Part shown: one piece after another, positions 5,539 through 12,347 of the stretch
Layout: the number at the start of each line of letters is the position of its first letter
Numbering within the stretch: the first letter of the stretch is position 1
From: Fibrobacter sp. UBA4375
GTDB taxonomy: Bacteria; Fibrobacterota; Fibrobacteria; Fibrobacterales; Fibrobacteraceae
DNA: 22,726 nt
NCBI GenBank assembly: GCA_002391195.1
Contig: DGRZ01000012.1
Location: 1 to 22,726 of the forward strand
Direction: 5' to 3'
The notes under the pieces: generated by a model
Databases searched by the model: none
The model's input: the letters and a program-made list of their open reading frames with translations, nothing else
What the model was told of the DNA's origin: nothing
Made by a program: the position numbers and the translations under genes

Positions 5539-7359
5539 CTAGTCGCCGTTTCCGTTGGAGTTGTCCGAAAGGGAAAGTACGGCCAGGAACGCCTTTTGCG
5601 GGACTTCTACCGAGCCGATACTCTTCATGCGTTTTTTACCCTCTTTCTGCTTTTCCAGAAGCTTGCGCTTGCGGGTGATGTCGCCGCCGTAGCACTTGGC
5701 CAGCACGTCCTTGCGCACGGCCTTCACGGTAGAACGGCTGATGATCTTTCCGCCGATAGCTCCCTGGATGGCTACGTCGAACTGTTGCCGCGGAATCAGG
5801 TCTTTCAGCTTTACGCAGATTGCGTTGGCGTAGGTGTTTGCCTTGTCCCTGTGGATAATCACCGAGAAGGCGTCCACCGGGTCGCCGTTCAGCAAAATGT
5901 CCAGCTTCACCAGGTTGTTCCGCCGGTATTCACTGGGGGCGTAGTCCAGGCCGGCATAACCGCGGCTTACGGACTTGAGACGGTCGTAGAAGTCGAACAT
6001 GATTTCGGCGAGAGGCAGGTTATACTTGAGAATGACCTTCTCCTCGTCGATGTATTCCATGGTTTCGAATTCCCCGCGCTTTTCTTCGCAGAGGGTCATG
6101 AGGGCGCCTACGTAGTCCTTGGGTGTAAAAATCTGGGCCTTTACGTAGGGCTCTTCGATGTGGTCGTAACGGCTCGCGTCGGGGAGCTTGGAGGGGCTCT
6201 CGATTTTAACCATGGTGCCGTCGCTCATGTACACGTGGTATTCCACGTTGGGCACGGTGGTAATGATATCCACGCCGAATTCGCGGTCCAGGCGTTCCTG
6301 CACGATTTCCATGTGCAGAAGCCCAAGGAACCCGGTGCGGAAACCGAAACCCAGGGCGTCGGAAGTTTCCGGTTCCCAGCTCAGGGCAGAATCGTTCAGG
6401 CGGAGTTTCTCCAAAGCTTCGCGCAAATCCTTGTAGTCTTCGGGGTCGATAGGGTAGATGCCCGAGTAAATCATGGGCAAAATATCCTTGTAACCCGGGA
6501 GCGGTTCTACGGCAGGGTTTGCCGTGTCGGTCAGGGTGTCGCCAATTTTAACGTCGCTGATGGTTTTGACGTTGGCAAGAACGTAGCCTACCATACCTTC
6601 GGTAAGTTCGGGCCTGGGGTCACGGTGCATGCTGAAGGTGCCCACTTCGGTCACCATGTATTCGCCGCCGGTTTTCATCATGCGGATTTTCATGCCCGCC
6701 TTGATGGAGCCTTCTACGATACGGATGTAGTTGATGACCCCGCGGTAGCTGTCATAGACGGAGTCAAAAATCAGGGCCTTCAGGGGTTTTCCGCTGTCGC
6801 CCTTGGGGGCGGGAATCTCGTCGACGATCTTGTCCAGGACTTCGCCCACGTTTAGGCCCGTCTTTGCCGAAATCCGGGGAATCTTGTCGGGGTCGTAGCC
6901 CAGAAGGTCGCCTACCAGCTGGGCGATATGGTCGGGCTGTGCTCCCGGCAGGTCCACCTTGTTCAGCACGGGAATCACCGTCAGGTCGTTTTCGATGGCG
7001 AGGTAAAGGTTACTGAGGGTCTGGGCCTCGATTCCCTGGCTTGCGTCCACCACCAGGATGGCGCCTTCGCAGGCCGCCAGGGAACGGCTCACCTCGTAGG
7101 TAAAGTCCACGTGCCCCGGGGTGTCGATCATGTTCAGGATGTATTCCTGCCCGTCCCGTTCATAAACCATACGGATGGCGTGGGCCTTGATGGTAATGCC
7201 GCGTTCCCGTTCCAGGTCCATGTCGTCCAGTAGCTGGTTCGTCATCTCGTTCTTGGAAACGGTCTTGGTCAGTTCAATAAGGCGGTCGGCCAGGGTGGAT
7301 TTTCCGTGGTCGATATGGGCGATAATGCTGAAATTTCTGATGTTGTCGTTTTGCGGCAT
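5539..7359 (-). CDS. lepA: Elongation factor 4 (LepA), back-translocating ribosomal GTPase
   Basis: The 606-residue length is typical of LepA. The G1 motif AHIDHGKS, the switch region RERGITI, G3 DTPGHVDF and G4 NKVDLPGA identify the GTPase domain. The LepA-specific C-terminal half includes GFRTGFLGLLHMEI and VKAVRKDVLAKCYGGDITRKRKLLEKQ. The protein binds stalled or mistranslocated ribosomes. It is the first gene of a lepA-lepB transcription unit and is divergent from the cyclophilin gene. A TATATT on the minus strand (7391-7386) is a candidate -10, about 27 bases before the ATG; no clear -35 was seen. Confidence 0.97.
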   Translation of the reverse strand: MPQNDNIRNFSIIAHIDHGKSTLADRLIELTKTVSKNEMTNQLLDDMDLERERGITIKAHAIRMVYERDGQEYILNMIDTPGHVDFTYEVSRSLAACEGAILVVDASQGIEAQTLSNLYLAIENDLTVIPVLNKVDLPGAQPDHIAQLVGDLLGYDPDKIPRISAKTGLNVGEVLDKIVDEIPAPKGDSGKPLKALIFDSVYDSYRGVINYIRIVEGSIKAGMKIRMMKTGGEYMVTEVGTFSMHRDPRPELTEGMVGYVLANVKTISDVKIGDTLTDTANPAVEPLPGYKDILPMIYSGIYPIDPEDYKDLREALEKLRLNDSALSWEPETSDALGFGFRTGFLGLLHMEIVQERLDREFGVDIITTVPNVEYHVYMSDGTMVKIESPSKLPDASRYDHIEEPYVKAQIFTPKDYVGALMTLCEEKRGEFETMEYIDEEKVILKYNLPLAEIMFDFYDRLKSVSRGYAGLDYAPSEYRRNNLVKLDILLNGDPVDAFSVIIHRDKANTYANAICVKLKDLIPRQQFDVAIQGAIGGKIISRSTVKAVRKDVLAKCYGGDITRKRKLLEKQKEGKKRMKSIGSVEVPQKAFLAVLSLSDNSNGNGD

Positions 7360-7421
7360 AGGGAATTTCTTTTAAGGTCAGCACAAATATAGAAATCCGC
7401 CCATAGTTTTTCCATTTTATT

Positions 7422-7450
7422 TTGCCTTGTCCCTTTACTTTTTCTATATT
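7422..7450 (+). promoter_or_regulatory. Promoter of the cyclophilin operon
   Basis: TTGCCT (7422-7427), a 17-bp spacer and TATATT (7445-7450), 35 bp before the ATG at 7486. It drives the cyclophilin and Lys/Ala-rich genes, which end at a shared terminator. Confidence 0.65.
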
Positions 7451-7485
7451 ACCATCGATATTTAAAATGGGGTAGTTGCTCACCT

Positions 7486-8013
7486 ATGAAGTTTATTTTC
7501 CGTGTTTTTGTAGCTTTGTTGTTTGCCGTTGAGTTTTCCTTTGCCGAAGGCAAGGTTTTTAACAAGGACTATTCGGAGATTAAAGAAATTCAGGCGATTA
7601 TTACCACCCACGAAGGTGAAATCGTCCTTTCCCTCGATTTTAAGGCAGCGCCCAATACGGTGGCGAATTTTGTGGAACTTGCAAACAAGGGCTTCTATAA
7701 CGGACTTACGTTCCATCGGGTGATTCAGGGATTTATGATTCAAGGTGGTGACCCCGAGGGCAATGGCAAGGGTGGTCCGGGCTATACCATCGATGACGAA
7801 ATTAGTGAACTAAAACATGAAACTGGCGTGATTTCTATGGCCAACCGTGGCCCCAACACCAATGGTTCACAATTCTTTATAACACAGTTGCCGCAACATC
7901 ATCTAGATGGCAAGCATACTGTCTTTGGAAAAGTTTTGTCCGGGCAAGACGTCGTTTGCCGCATTGAACAGGGCGACCCCATTATAAACATCAAAATTCT
8001 GGAAAAGAAGTAA
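7486..8013 (+). CDS. Periplasmic peptidyl-prolyl cis-trans isomerase, cyclophilin type
   Basis: A 175-residue cyclophilin that speeds proline isomerisation during protein folding. Residues 1-20 form a signal peptide (hydrophobic core VFVALLFAV, likely cut after SFA), so it acts outside the inner membrane like PpiA. The active-site block FHRVIQGFMIQGGDP holds the catalytic arginine. GVISMANRGPNTNGSQFFIT and a late DGKHTVFGKV complete the domain. It stops three bases before the next gene, so the two are co-transcribed and probably translationally coupled. Confidence 0.93.
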   Translation: MKFIFRVFVALLFAVEFSFAEGKVFNKDYSEIKEIQAIITTHEGEIVLSLDFKAAPNTVANFVELANKGFYNGLTFHRVIQGFMIQGGDPEGNGKGGPGYTIDDEISELKHETGVISMANRGPNTNGSQFFITQLPQHHLDGKHTVFGKVLSGQDVVCRIEQGDPIINIKILEKK

Positions 8014-8016
8014 TCT

Positions 8017-9093
8017 ATGGCTACAAAGAAAAAAGCTTCACCTGCGAAAAAAGCCCCTGTAAAGGCTGCTGTCAAGAAGGCCGCTCCCGCAAAGGCTGCT
8101 GCCAAGAAGCCTGCTGCGAAGGCCCCTGCAAAGAAGGCTGCTCCGGCTAAGGCTCCTGCGAAGAAAGCGGCACCTGCGAAGAAGGCAGCACCGGCAAAAA
8201 AGGCCGCTCCCGCGAAGAAGACGGCACCAGCGAAAGCGCCGTCAAAGAAGGTTGCCCCGGCGAAGGCTCCTGTCAAGAAGGCTGCTCCGGCTAAGAAGCC
8301 CGCTCCCGCAAAGAAACCTGTGGTGAAAGCTCCCGCAAAGGCTCCTGCCAAGAAGCCGGCTCCTACAAAGGCTCCTGCTGTCAAGAAGCCCGCCCCCGTC
8401 AAAGAAGCCCCGAAGGCTACCAAGAAGGACAAGGTAGAGAAAGTTGCCGAGGTCGAAAAGGTCAAGGGCGGCAAGAAGCCTGCGTCTGCTCCTGTTGAAG
8501 CGGAAACTGTAGCTGAAGAAGTGGTGGAAACCACCGCCGAAGTCAAGGGAACAAAGCAGGGCAAGGGAGGCAAGCCCAAGATCGAACTGCCTTACGCCGT
8601 GCTCCTGGAAGGAGGCAAGCGCCTTTCCAAGACTATCATGTTCTACGAAATCGACGAGCACGAAGACGGCGCCAACAAGAAAAAGGTGTCTTCTGAACTC
8701 AAGAATCTTGAAAAGAAGCCCACCATGGCGATCCGCCGCAAGGCCTCTCTTGCCGAAGAGACCCAGGAAGAGCTGACGGAACGCATCCTGAAGGAACTGG
8801 AAGAGCAGAACCTGGCGTTTACCCGGGAAGCGGCGACCCAGATTTGCACCCGCTGCAACAAGAACCTGGTCTCTCCGGAATTCTGGGTGGACAAGCACCT
8901 GGGCTATTGCGAAGAATGTGCCGCCATCCTCAAGCTTGGCCAGTCCAAGGAAGCCCGTAAGGTAGATTACCAGATGGGTCTTCTCGGTCAGGACTCTCTG
9001 GACGAAGAGGATGAGGACAATGAATTCATGGACGGTCCCGATGCCGCAGACCTGAAGGAAGCGGAAGAGGAACTGGCCGAAATGGACGATTAA
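8017..9093 (+). CDS. Histone-H1-like Lys/Ala/Pro-rich protein with DksA-type zinc finger
   Basis: A 358-residue protein of unusual build. Residues 1 to about 142 consist of degenerate AKKAAPAK-type repeats, like the tails of eukaryotic histone H1, bacterial AlgP and Bordetella BpH1. They are strongly basic and should bind nucleic acid without specificity. After a mixed linker comes a folded part from about residue 187 (PKIELPYAVLL). Then comes a zinc finger C277-x2-C280-x17-C298-x2-C301 with exactly the spacing of DksA/TraR fingers. The last 30 residues are strongly acidic (DEEDEDNEF...ELAEMDD). A DksA-like coiled coil with its acidic tip is not obvious. It may be a nucleoid or RNA-polymerase-associated protein; function is inferred only from composition and motifs. 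It is second in the operon with the cyclophilin. Confidence 0.82.
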   Translation: MATKKKASPAKKAPVKAAVKKAAPAKAAAKKPAAKAPAKKAAPAKAPAKKAAPAKKAAPAKKAAPAKKTAPAKAPSKKVAPAKAPVKKAAPAKKPAPAKKPVVKAPAKAPAKKPAPTKAPAVKKPAPVKEAPKATKKDKVEKVAEVEKVKGGKKPASAPVEAETVAEEVVETTAEVKGTKQGKGGKPKIELPYAVLLEGGKRLSKTIMFYEIDEHEDGANKKKVSSELKNLEKKPTMAIRRKASLAEETQEELTERILKELEEQNLAFTREAATQICTRCNKNLVSPEFWVDKHLGYCEECAAILKLGQSKEARKVDYQMGLLGQDSLDEEDEDNEFMDGPDAADLKEAEEELAEMDD

Positions 9094-9112
9094 TCGTTAC
9101 AGGTCGTTGAAT

Positions 9113-9150
9113 AAAAAAGCGCAGACCCTTAGATGGATCTGCGCTTTTTG
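9113..9150 (+). terminator. Intrinsic terminator after the Lys/Ala-rich gene
   Basis: AAAAAGCGCAGA pairs with TCTGCGCTTTTT (stem arms 9113-9126 and 9136-9149), and the T run closes the hairpin. The A run on the other side could also stop transcripts from the right, but lexA ends at 9231 on the minus strand, so it may serve both. Confidence 0.85.
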
Positions 9151-9230
9151 CTTAAATATGTATGGCCGCGACGATGAATCTTGCGAATCGAAATGAGTGA
9201 ATAAAGTGCGCGATTAAGGACGCGGAAACC

Positions 9231-9884
9231 CTAGTTCACCTTGCGCATGACACCGATGACGCGCCCTGCAATGGAAAAGTCCTTGTTGCTCTTGACAATG
9301 ATGGGGCGGTACTTGGGGTTTGCGGGCCTGAGTTCGATATGGTCGGAAGAGGGCTGGTAATACTTGACGGTAGCTTCGTTATCGATCTGGGCCACGATGA
9401 TTTCGCCACGTTCGGCAGATTTTTGCTGGCGGGCAAAGACCAGGTCACCGTCGAAGATGCCGGCGTCGATCATGGAATCGCCACGGACCCTCAGGGCGAA
9501 CACGTCGCTACGGCAGGCGAGGAAGTCCCTATCGACGGTGACGGTACCTTCCAGGTTCTGGACGGCCAGGATGGGAGCGCCTGCGGCCACGCGACCCACG
9601 ATGGGAATCTCGACGGTATTGCTACGTGCGGTAGAGGCGTTCTTGCCATTGTCGGTATCGAGAATCTCGATGCCGCGGCTAAGGCGGGGAGAACGGTTGA
9701 TGTAGCCCTTCTTGATGAGGGCGGCCAGGATGGAACGGACCCCGTTAGTGGAGGAAATCTCGAAATGGGTGCCGATTTCCCGGACGGTAGGGGGCATGTG
9801 GTTTTCTCTGGAATACTTCTTGATGTATTCGTAAATCTCGGCCTGGCGGTCGGTCAAGTCCTTTTTTTTGCCTGAATGTTCCAT
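9231..9884 (-). CDS. lexA: LexA repressor, SOS response regulator and autoprotease
   Basis: A 217-residue LexA. The N-terminal winged helix (LTDRQAEIYEYIKKYSRENHMPPTVREIG) binds operators. The C-terminal peptidase domain has the Ala101-Gly102 cleavage site (RVAAGAPI), nucleophile S137 in RGDSMID and K174 in ATVKYY. RecA-stimulated self-cleavage would lift repression after DNA damage. I use ATG 9884, because GGGAGG lies about 7 bases upstream and the protein then starts like other LexAs. The longer frame from 9947 would begin inside the -35/-10 spacer of the gene's own promoter. That promoter carries a LexA box, so the gene should regulate itself. Confidence 0.96.
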   Translation of the reverse strand: MEHSGKKKDLTDRQAEIYEYIKKYSRENHMPPTVREIGTHFEISSTNGVRSILAALIKKGYINRSPRLSRGIEILDTDNGKNASTARSNTVEIPIVGRVAAGAPILAVQNLEGTVTVDRDFLACRSDVFALRVRGDSMIDAGIFDGDLVFARQQKSAERGEIIVAQIDNEATVKYYQPSSDHIELRPANPKYRPIIVKSNKDFSIAGRVIGVMRKVN

Positions 9885-9925
9885 TTTGAACCTCCCAGTA
9901 TAGGGTTTGGAATTTCTATACCATA

Positions 9926-9954
9926 AATATAATGCACAATTGGGCATTTGTCAA
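9926..9954 (-). promoter_or_regulatory. lexA promoter
   Basis: Read on the minus strand: TTGACA (9954-9949), 17 bp, TATATT (9931-9926). The -35 is a perfect consensus. The LexA box fills the spacer. Confidence 0.85.
9933..9946. promoter_or_regulatory. LexA box in the lexA promoter
   Basis: On the minus strand it reads TGCCCAATTGTGCA, of the form TGCNC-N4-GTGCA, nearly identical to the motif I recall for Fibrobacter succinogenes LexA. It lies between the -35 and -10 of lexA, a position suited to autorepression. Confidence 0.88.
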
Positions 9955-10055
9955 TAGGTTCACTGCACAAAATTTCATTTTTTTTAAGGCACCGAAGGTG
10001 CCCACGAAGAAACTTGAGAAGCAAGTTTTGAGTGCTGGGAGGGTCAAACCTATCC

Positions 10056-10084
10056 AAAAAAAGCAAGGCCGCTAGACCTTGCTT
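10056..10084 (-). terminator. Intrinsic terminator downstream of serS
   Basis: On the minus strand AAGCAAGG, an 8-base loop, CCTTGCTT and then a T run (complement of the A run 10056-10062). It lies about 120 bp beyond the serS stop. Confidence 0.75.
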
Positions 10085-10094
10085 GAATTACCGC

Positions 10095-10117
10095 GTCATT
10101 CCGCTTTGCGGCATGAC
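10095..10117. repeat. Dispersed hairpin repeat
   Basis: GTCATTCCGC and GCGGCATGAC are near-perfect inverted arms around TTT. It belongs to the hairpin family at 1909-1929, ending in ATGAC. Confidence 0.65.
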
Positions 10118-10177
10118 TGGTTCGTCTCGGCAATGCTAGCCTGCAAGCAGTCTGACATTGCACTCGACTCCTACGTC

Positions 10178-10198
10178 ATTCCGGGCTTGACCCGGAAT
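10178..10198. repeat. Dispersed hairpin repeat
   Basis: ATTCCGGG and CCCGGAAT form an 8-bp stem with loop CTTGA, preceded by CGTC. It is a member of the same hairpin family, just downstream of the serS stop. Confidence 0.7.
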
Positions 10199-10206
10199 CT
10201 GGAAGA

Positions 10207-11493
10207 TTACTTCTTGGGCTCGATGCGTTCCATGCCACCCATGTACGGACGCAGCACTTCAGGAATCAAGAGTGAGCCGTCCTTCTGCTGGTAGTTGTCG
10301 CAAATGCCCACCATCACGCGCGGTGTGGCGAGGCCGGAACCGTTCAGCGTGTGCACGAAGGTGTTCTTGCCGTTAATCTTGGTCTTGATGTTGGCTCGGC
10401 GTGCCTGGTAGTCTTCGAAGTTAGAGCAGGAGCTGACTTCCAGCCACTTCTTTTCCACCGGAGCATATACTTCCAGGTCGTAGCACTTGGCGGCACCGAA
10501 ACCGAGGTCGCCCTTGCAGAGGGCCAGACGGTGGTAGGGGAGGCCGAGCTTTTCCAGGAGCTTTTCGCCGAAGCGGGTGAGTTCCTCGTGGTCTTCGTAG
10601 CTGTGTTCCGGGTGGGCGAAGTAGACCATTTCCACCTTGTTGAACTGGTGCAGGCGGAGGAGTCCGCGGGTGTCCTTGCCGTAGGAGCCAGCTTCACGGC
10701 GGAAGCAGGCGGAGTAGGCGCAGATGCGCTTCGGGAGTTCGGATTCCGGAATCACTTCGCCGGCATAGAGGTTGGTCAGAGGCACTTCTGCTGTGGGGAT
10801 GAGGAACAGGTCGTCGTCCTTGTCGCAGCGGTACATGTCTTCTTCGAACTTCGGGAGCTGGCCCGTGCCGCGCATGGTGTTGCGGGTCACCAGGTACGGC
10901 GGCGTGAATTCCTCGAAGCCGTTCTTCATGTGTTCGTCGAGGAAGAACTGGATGAGGGCGCGTTCGAGGCGGGAACCGAGACCGCGGTAGACCGGGAAGC
11001 CGCTACCGGAAATCTTTGCGCCGCGTTCAAAATCAAAAATGCCGAGGCGTTCGCCGAGGGTCTTGTGGTCCACACGGGCAAAGTCGTCGTTCTTGGTGTA
11101 GTAGTTAAAGGGAATCGGGCCGTCTTTTTCCACCACGTTGTCCGAGCTGTCCTTGCCTTCCGGGGAGCGGGGGGCGATGTTCGGCACGTGCATGAGCATT
11201 TCGGTCTGCTTGTAGTCCAAATCCTTGAGCTTCTTGTCCAGCTCGTCAATCTTGTCGCCGAGCGCGCGCATGGCGGCAACGGCCTCGTCGGCGTTCTCGC
11301 CCTTCTTCTTGAGGTCGCCAATTTTCTTGGATTCGGCGTTGCGTTCGCTCTTGAGGCGTTCCACTTCGGTGAGGAGCGGGCGGCGTTCGTTGTCGATGGC
11401 GAGAACGTCCTTCAGGCTCACTGTGGTGTACTTCTTTTCGGTTTCAGCAATGTAGTATTCCGGATTTTCGCGGATTTTCTTGATGTCAAGCAT
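10207..11493 (-). CDS. serS: Seryl-tRNA synthetase
   Basis: A 428-residue class II synthetase that charges tRNA-Ser (and tRNA-Sec where present). The N-terminal long coiled-coil arm (residues about 30-100, rich in Lys/Glu heptads such as ERLKSERNAESKK) contacts the tRNA extra arm. Motif 2 is FRREAGSYGKDTRGLLRLHQF, with the serine-pocket TAEVPLTN before it. Motif 3 is NGSGLATPRVMVGICDNYQ. Length and architecture are standard. A GAGG Shine-Dalgarno lies about 7 bases before the ATG. It is monocistronic as far as can be seen, ending at a terminator near 10056-10084. Confidence 0.97.
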   Translation of the reverse strand: MLDIKKIRENPEYYIAETEKKYTTVSLKDVLAIDNERRPLLTEVERLKSERNAESKKIGDLKKKGENADEAVAAMRALGDKIDELDKKLKDLDYKQTEMLMHVPNIAPRSPEGKDSSDNVVEKDGPIPFNYYTKNDDFARVDHKTLGERLGIFDFERGAKISGSGFPVYRGLGSRLERALIQFFLDEHMKNGFEEFTPPYLVTRNTMRGTGQLPKFEEDMYRCDKDDDLFLIPTAEVPLTNLYAGEVIPESELPKRICAYSACFRREAGSYGKDTRGLLRLHQFNKVEMVYFAHPEHSYEDHEELTRFGEKLLEKLGLPYHRLALCKGDLGFGAAKCYDLEVYAPVEKKWLEVSSCSNFEDYQARRANIKTKINGKNTFVHTLNGSGLATPRVMVGICDNYQQKDGSLLIPEVLRPYMGGMERIEPKK

Positions 11494-11554
11494 TTTATGC
11501 CTCGGATGATAAAAATTTTACGCGGGTAAATTTAGCAAATGGCGAGAGCCGCGG

Positions 11555-11573
11555 CAAAACAATTTTTGTTTTG
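11555..11573. repeat. Inverted repeat upstream of serS
   Basis: CAAAACAA and TTGTTTTG are perfect 8-bp arms around TTT. It could be an operator or a weak bidirectional structure in the serS/lptE divergent spacer; no function can be assigned. Confidence 0.45.
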
Positions 11574-11595
11574 ACATGGCCGAGCCTAGCTAAAT

Positions 11596-11612
11596 GCGCT
11601 CAGAATGAGCGC
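11596..11612. repeat. Inverted repeat GCGCTCA/TGAGCGC
   Basis: Perfect 7-bp arms around GAA in the 232-bp spacer between serS and the LptE-like gene. Role unknown. Confidence 0.45.
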
Positions 11613-11624
11613 CAAGATAGTTAA

Positions 11625-11652
11625 TTCGGAGTTCGGAATTCGGAAGTCGGAG
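11625..11652 (-). repeat. Heptanucleotide tandem repeat, ATTCCGA class
   Basis: Four units in phase on the plus strand: TTCGGAG, TTCGGAA, TTCGGAA, GTCGGAG. Their complement is the ATTCCGA class found at 14996-15023 and 21915-21942. Confidence 0.75.
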
Positions 11653-11683
11653 TTGAAAGTATGAATAAAAAGGGAAAGGACTG

Positions 11684-11712
11684 TTGTCCCCCCGCGTTCT
11701 AATCAGTATTTT
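11684..11712 (+). promoter_or_regulatory. Possible promoter of the LptE-like gene
   Basis: TTGTCC (11684-11689), 17 bp, TATTTT (11707-11712). The ATG follows at 11726, so the 5' leader would be only about 7 bases and holds no Shine-Dalgarno sequence. Confidence 0.45.
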
Positions 11713-11725
11713 CTAGATTTGAGCC

Positions 11726-12241
11726 ATGCTTTTTGCAAGATGCTTATTTCGGTTAGTGCCCATGTTTTTGGCAGTCCTATTGGCAAGCTTTCTTTCGGGC
11801 TGCTACAGCTTTACGGCGTCCACGCTGCCAAGCCACATCAAGACCGTCCAGATTCACGAGGTCGTAGACAAGACTCTGGACCCGGTGCTGGCCAACAACA
11901 TTCGCGCTGGCGTGCTGGACATGTTCAAGAGCAACGCGGGCGGTGTCCGTATTGTGAACGAGAATGCCAACGCCGATTTCGAGATGACTCTTCTCAGCTA
12001 CACCAACAAGCCCGAAAACTACAACAGCTCTAGTGACGTAGAGACTTACCGCGTCACCATCCGGGTGAGCGTCAAGTTCTACGACAACGTAAAGGACAAG
12101 ATTATTTACGAGAACAAGTCCCTTTCGGCGGACGGAACCTACGATGTGGCCAAGAACGAATCCGAAGACCGTCACGGCCAGGCCCGCGCCATCGAGAAAC
12201 TGCAAGACCTGATCGTAGCCAATGCCCTTGCAAAGTGGTAA
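11726..12241 (+). CDS. lptE: LptE-like LPS-assembly lipoprotein
   Basis: A 171-residue lipoprotein. A signal peptide (FLAVLLASFLSGC) ends in the lipobox LSGC, so C26 would be lipidated and the protein anchored in the outer membrane. The mature start, YSFTASTLPSHIKTVQIHEV, is the signature of the LptE family, followed by a DxxxxL helix and a strand pattern ending in an Ala-rich helix. LptE plugs the LptD barrel that inserts lipopolysaccharide. The family is poorly conserved, so the assignment rests on this N-terminal block. It is followed, after a spacer made of heptad repeats, by an RNA methyltransferase gene in the same direction. Confidence 0.78.
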   Translation: MLFARCLFRLVPMFLAVLLASFLSGCYSFTASTLPSHIKTVQIHEVVDKTLDPVLANNIRAGVLDMFKSNAGGVRIVNENANADFEMTLLSYTNKPENYNSSSDVETYRVTIRVSVKFYDNVKDKIIYENKSLSADGTYDVAKNESEDRHGQARAIEKLQDLIVANALAKW

Positions 12242-12247
12242 ACAGTG

Positions 12248-12346
12248 ATGAGTTGTGAGTATTGAGTTATGAGTGCACATTTCACATGCCACACCTCACA
12301 TTCCACACTTCCCTAGATCCTAGCCCCTAAATCCTAATCCCTAACC
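12248..12346. repeat. 99-bp composite array of 7-bp repeats filling the lptE-methyltransferase spacer
   Basis: Fourteen 7-bp units in three blocks. 12248-12275: ATGAGTT, GTGAGTA, TTGAGTT, ATGAGTG (complement of the AACTCAY class). 12276-12310: CACATTT, CACATGC, CACACCT, CACATTC, CACACTT. After one extra C, 12312-12346: CCTAGAT, CCTAGCC, CCTAAAT, CCTAATC, CCTAACC. A single C then separates the array from the ATG at 12348. Almost nothing else is in the spacer, and no Shine-Dalgarno sequence remains. Confidence 0.9.
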
Positions 12347-12347
12347 C

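Noticed and set aside
5530..6855. A 441-codon plus-strand frame opposite lepA
   Set aside because: Antisense shadow of a clearly conserved gene, Val/His/Phe-rich, typical of a complement frame in GC-rich DNA. The long frames opposite proA, serS and the class I aminotransferase are rejected for the same reason.
9885..9947. Longer lexA start adding 21 residues
   Set aside because: It would place the start codon within the spacer between the -35 and -10, inside the operator region; the ATG at 9884 has a good Shine-Dalgarno sequence.
10079..10294. A 71-codon plus-strand frame at the serS 3' end
   Set aside because: It is made of the hairpin repeats (VIPGLTRNLE is their usual false translation) and overlaps serS.
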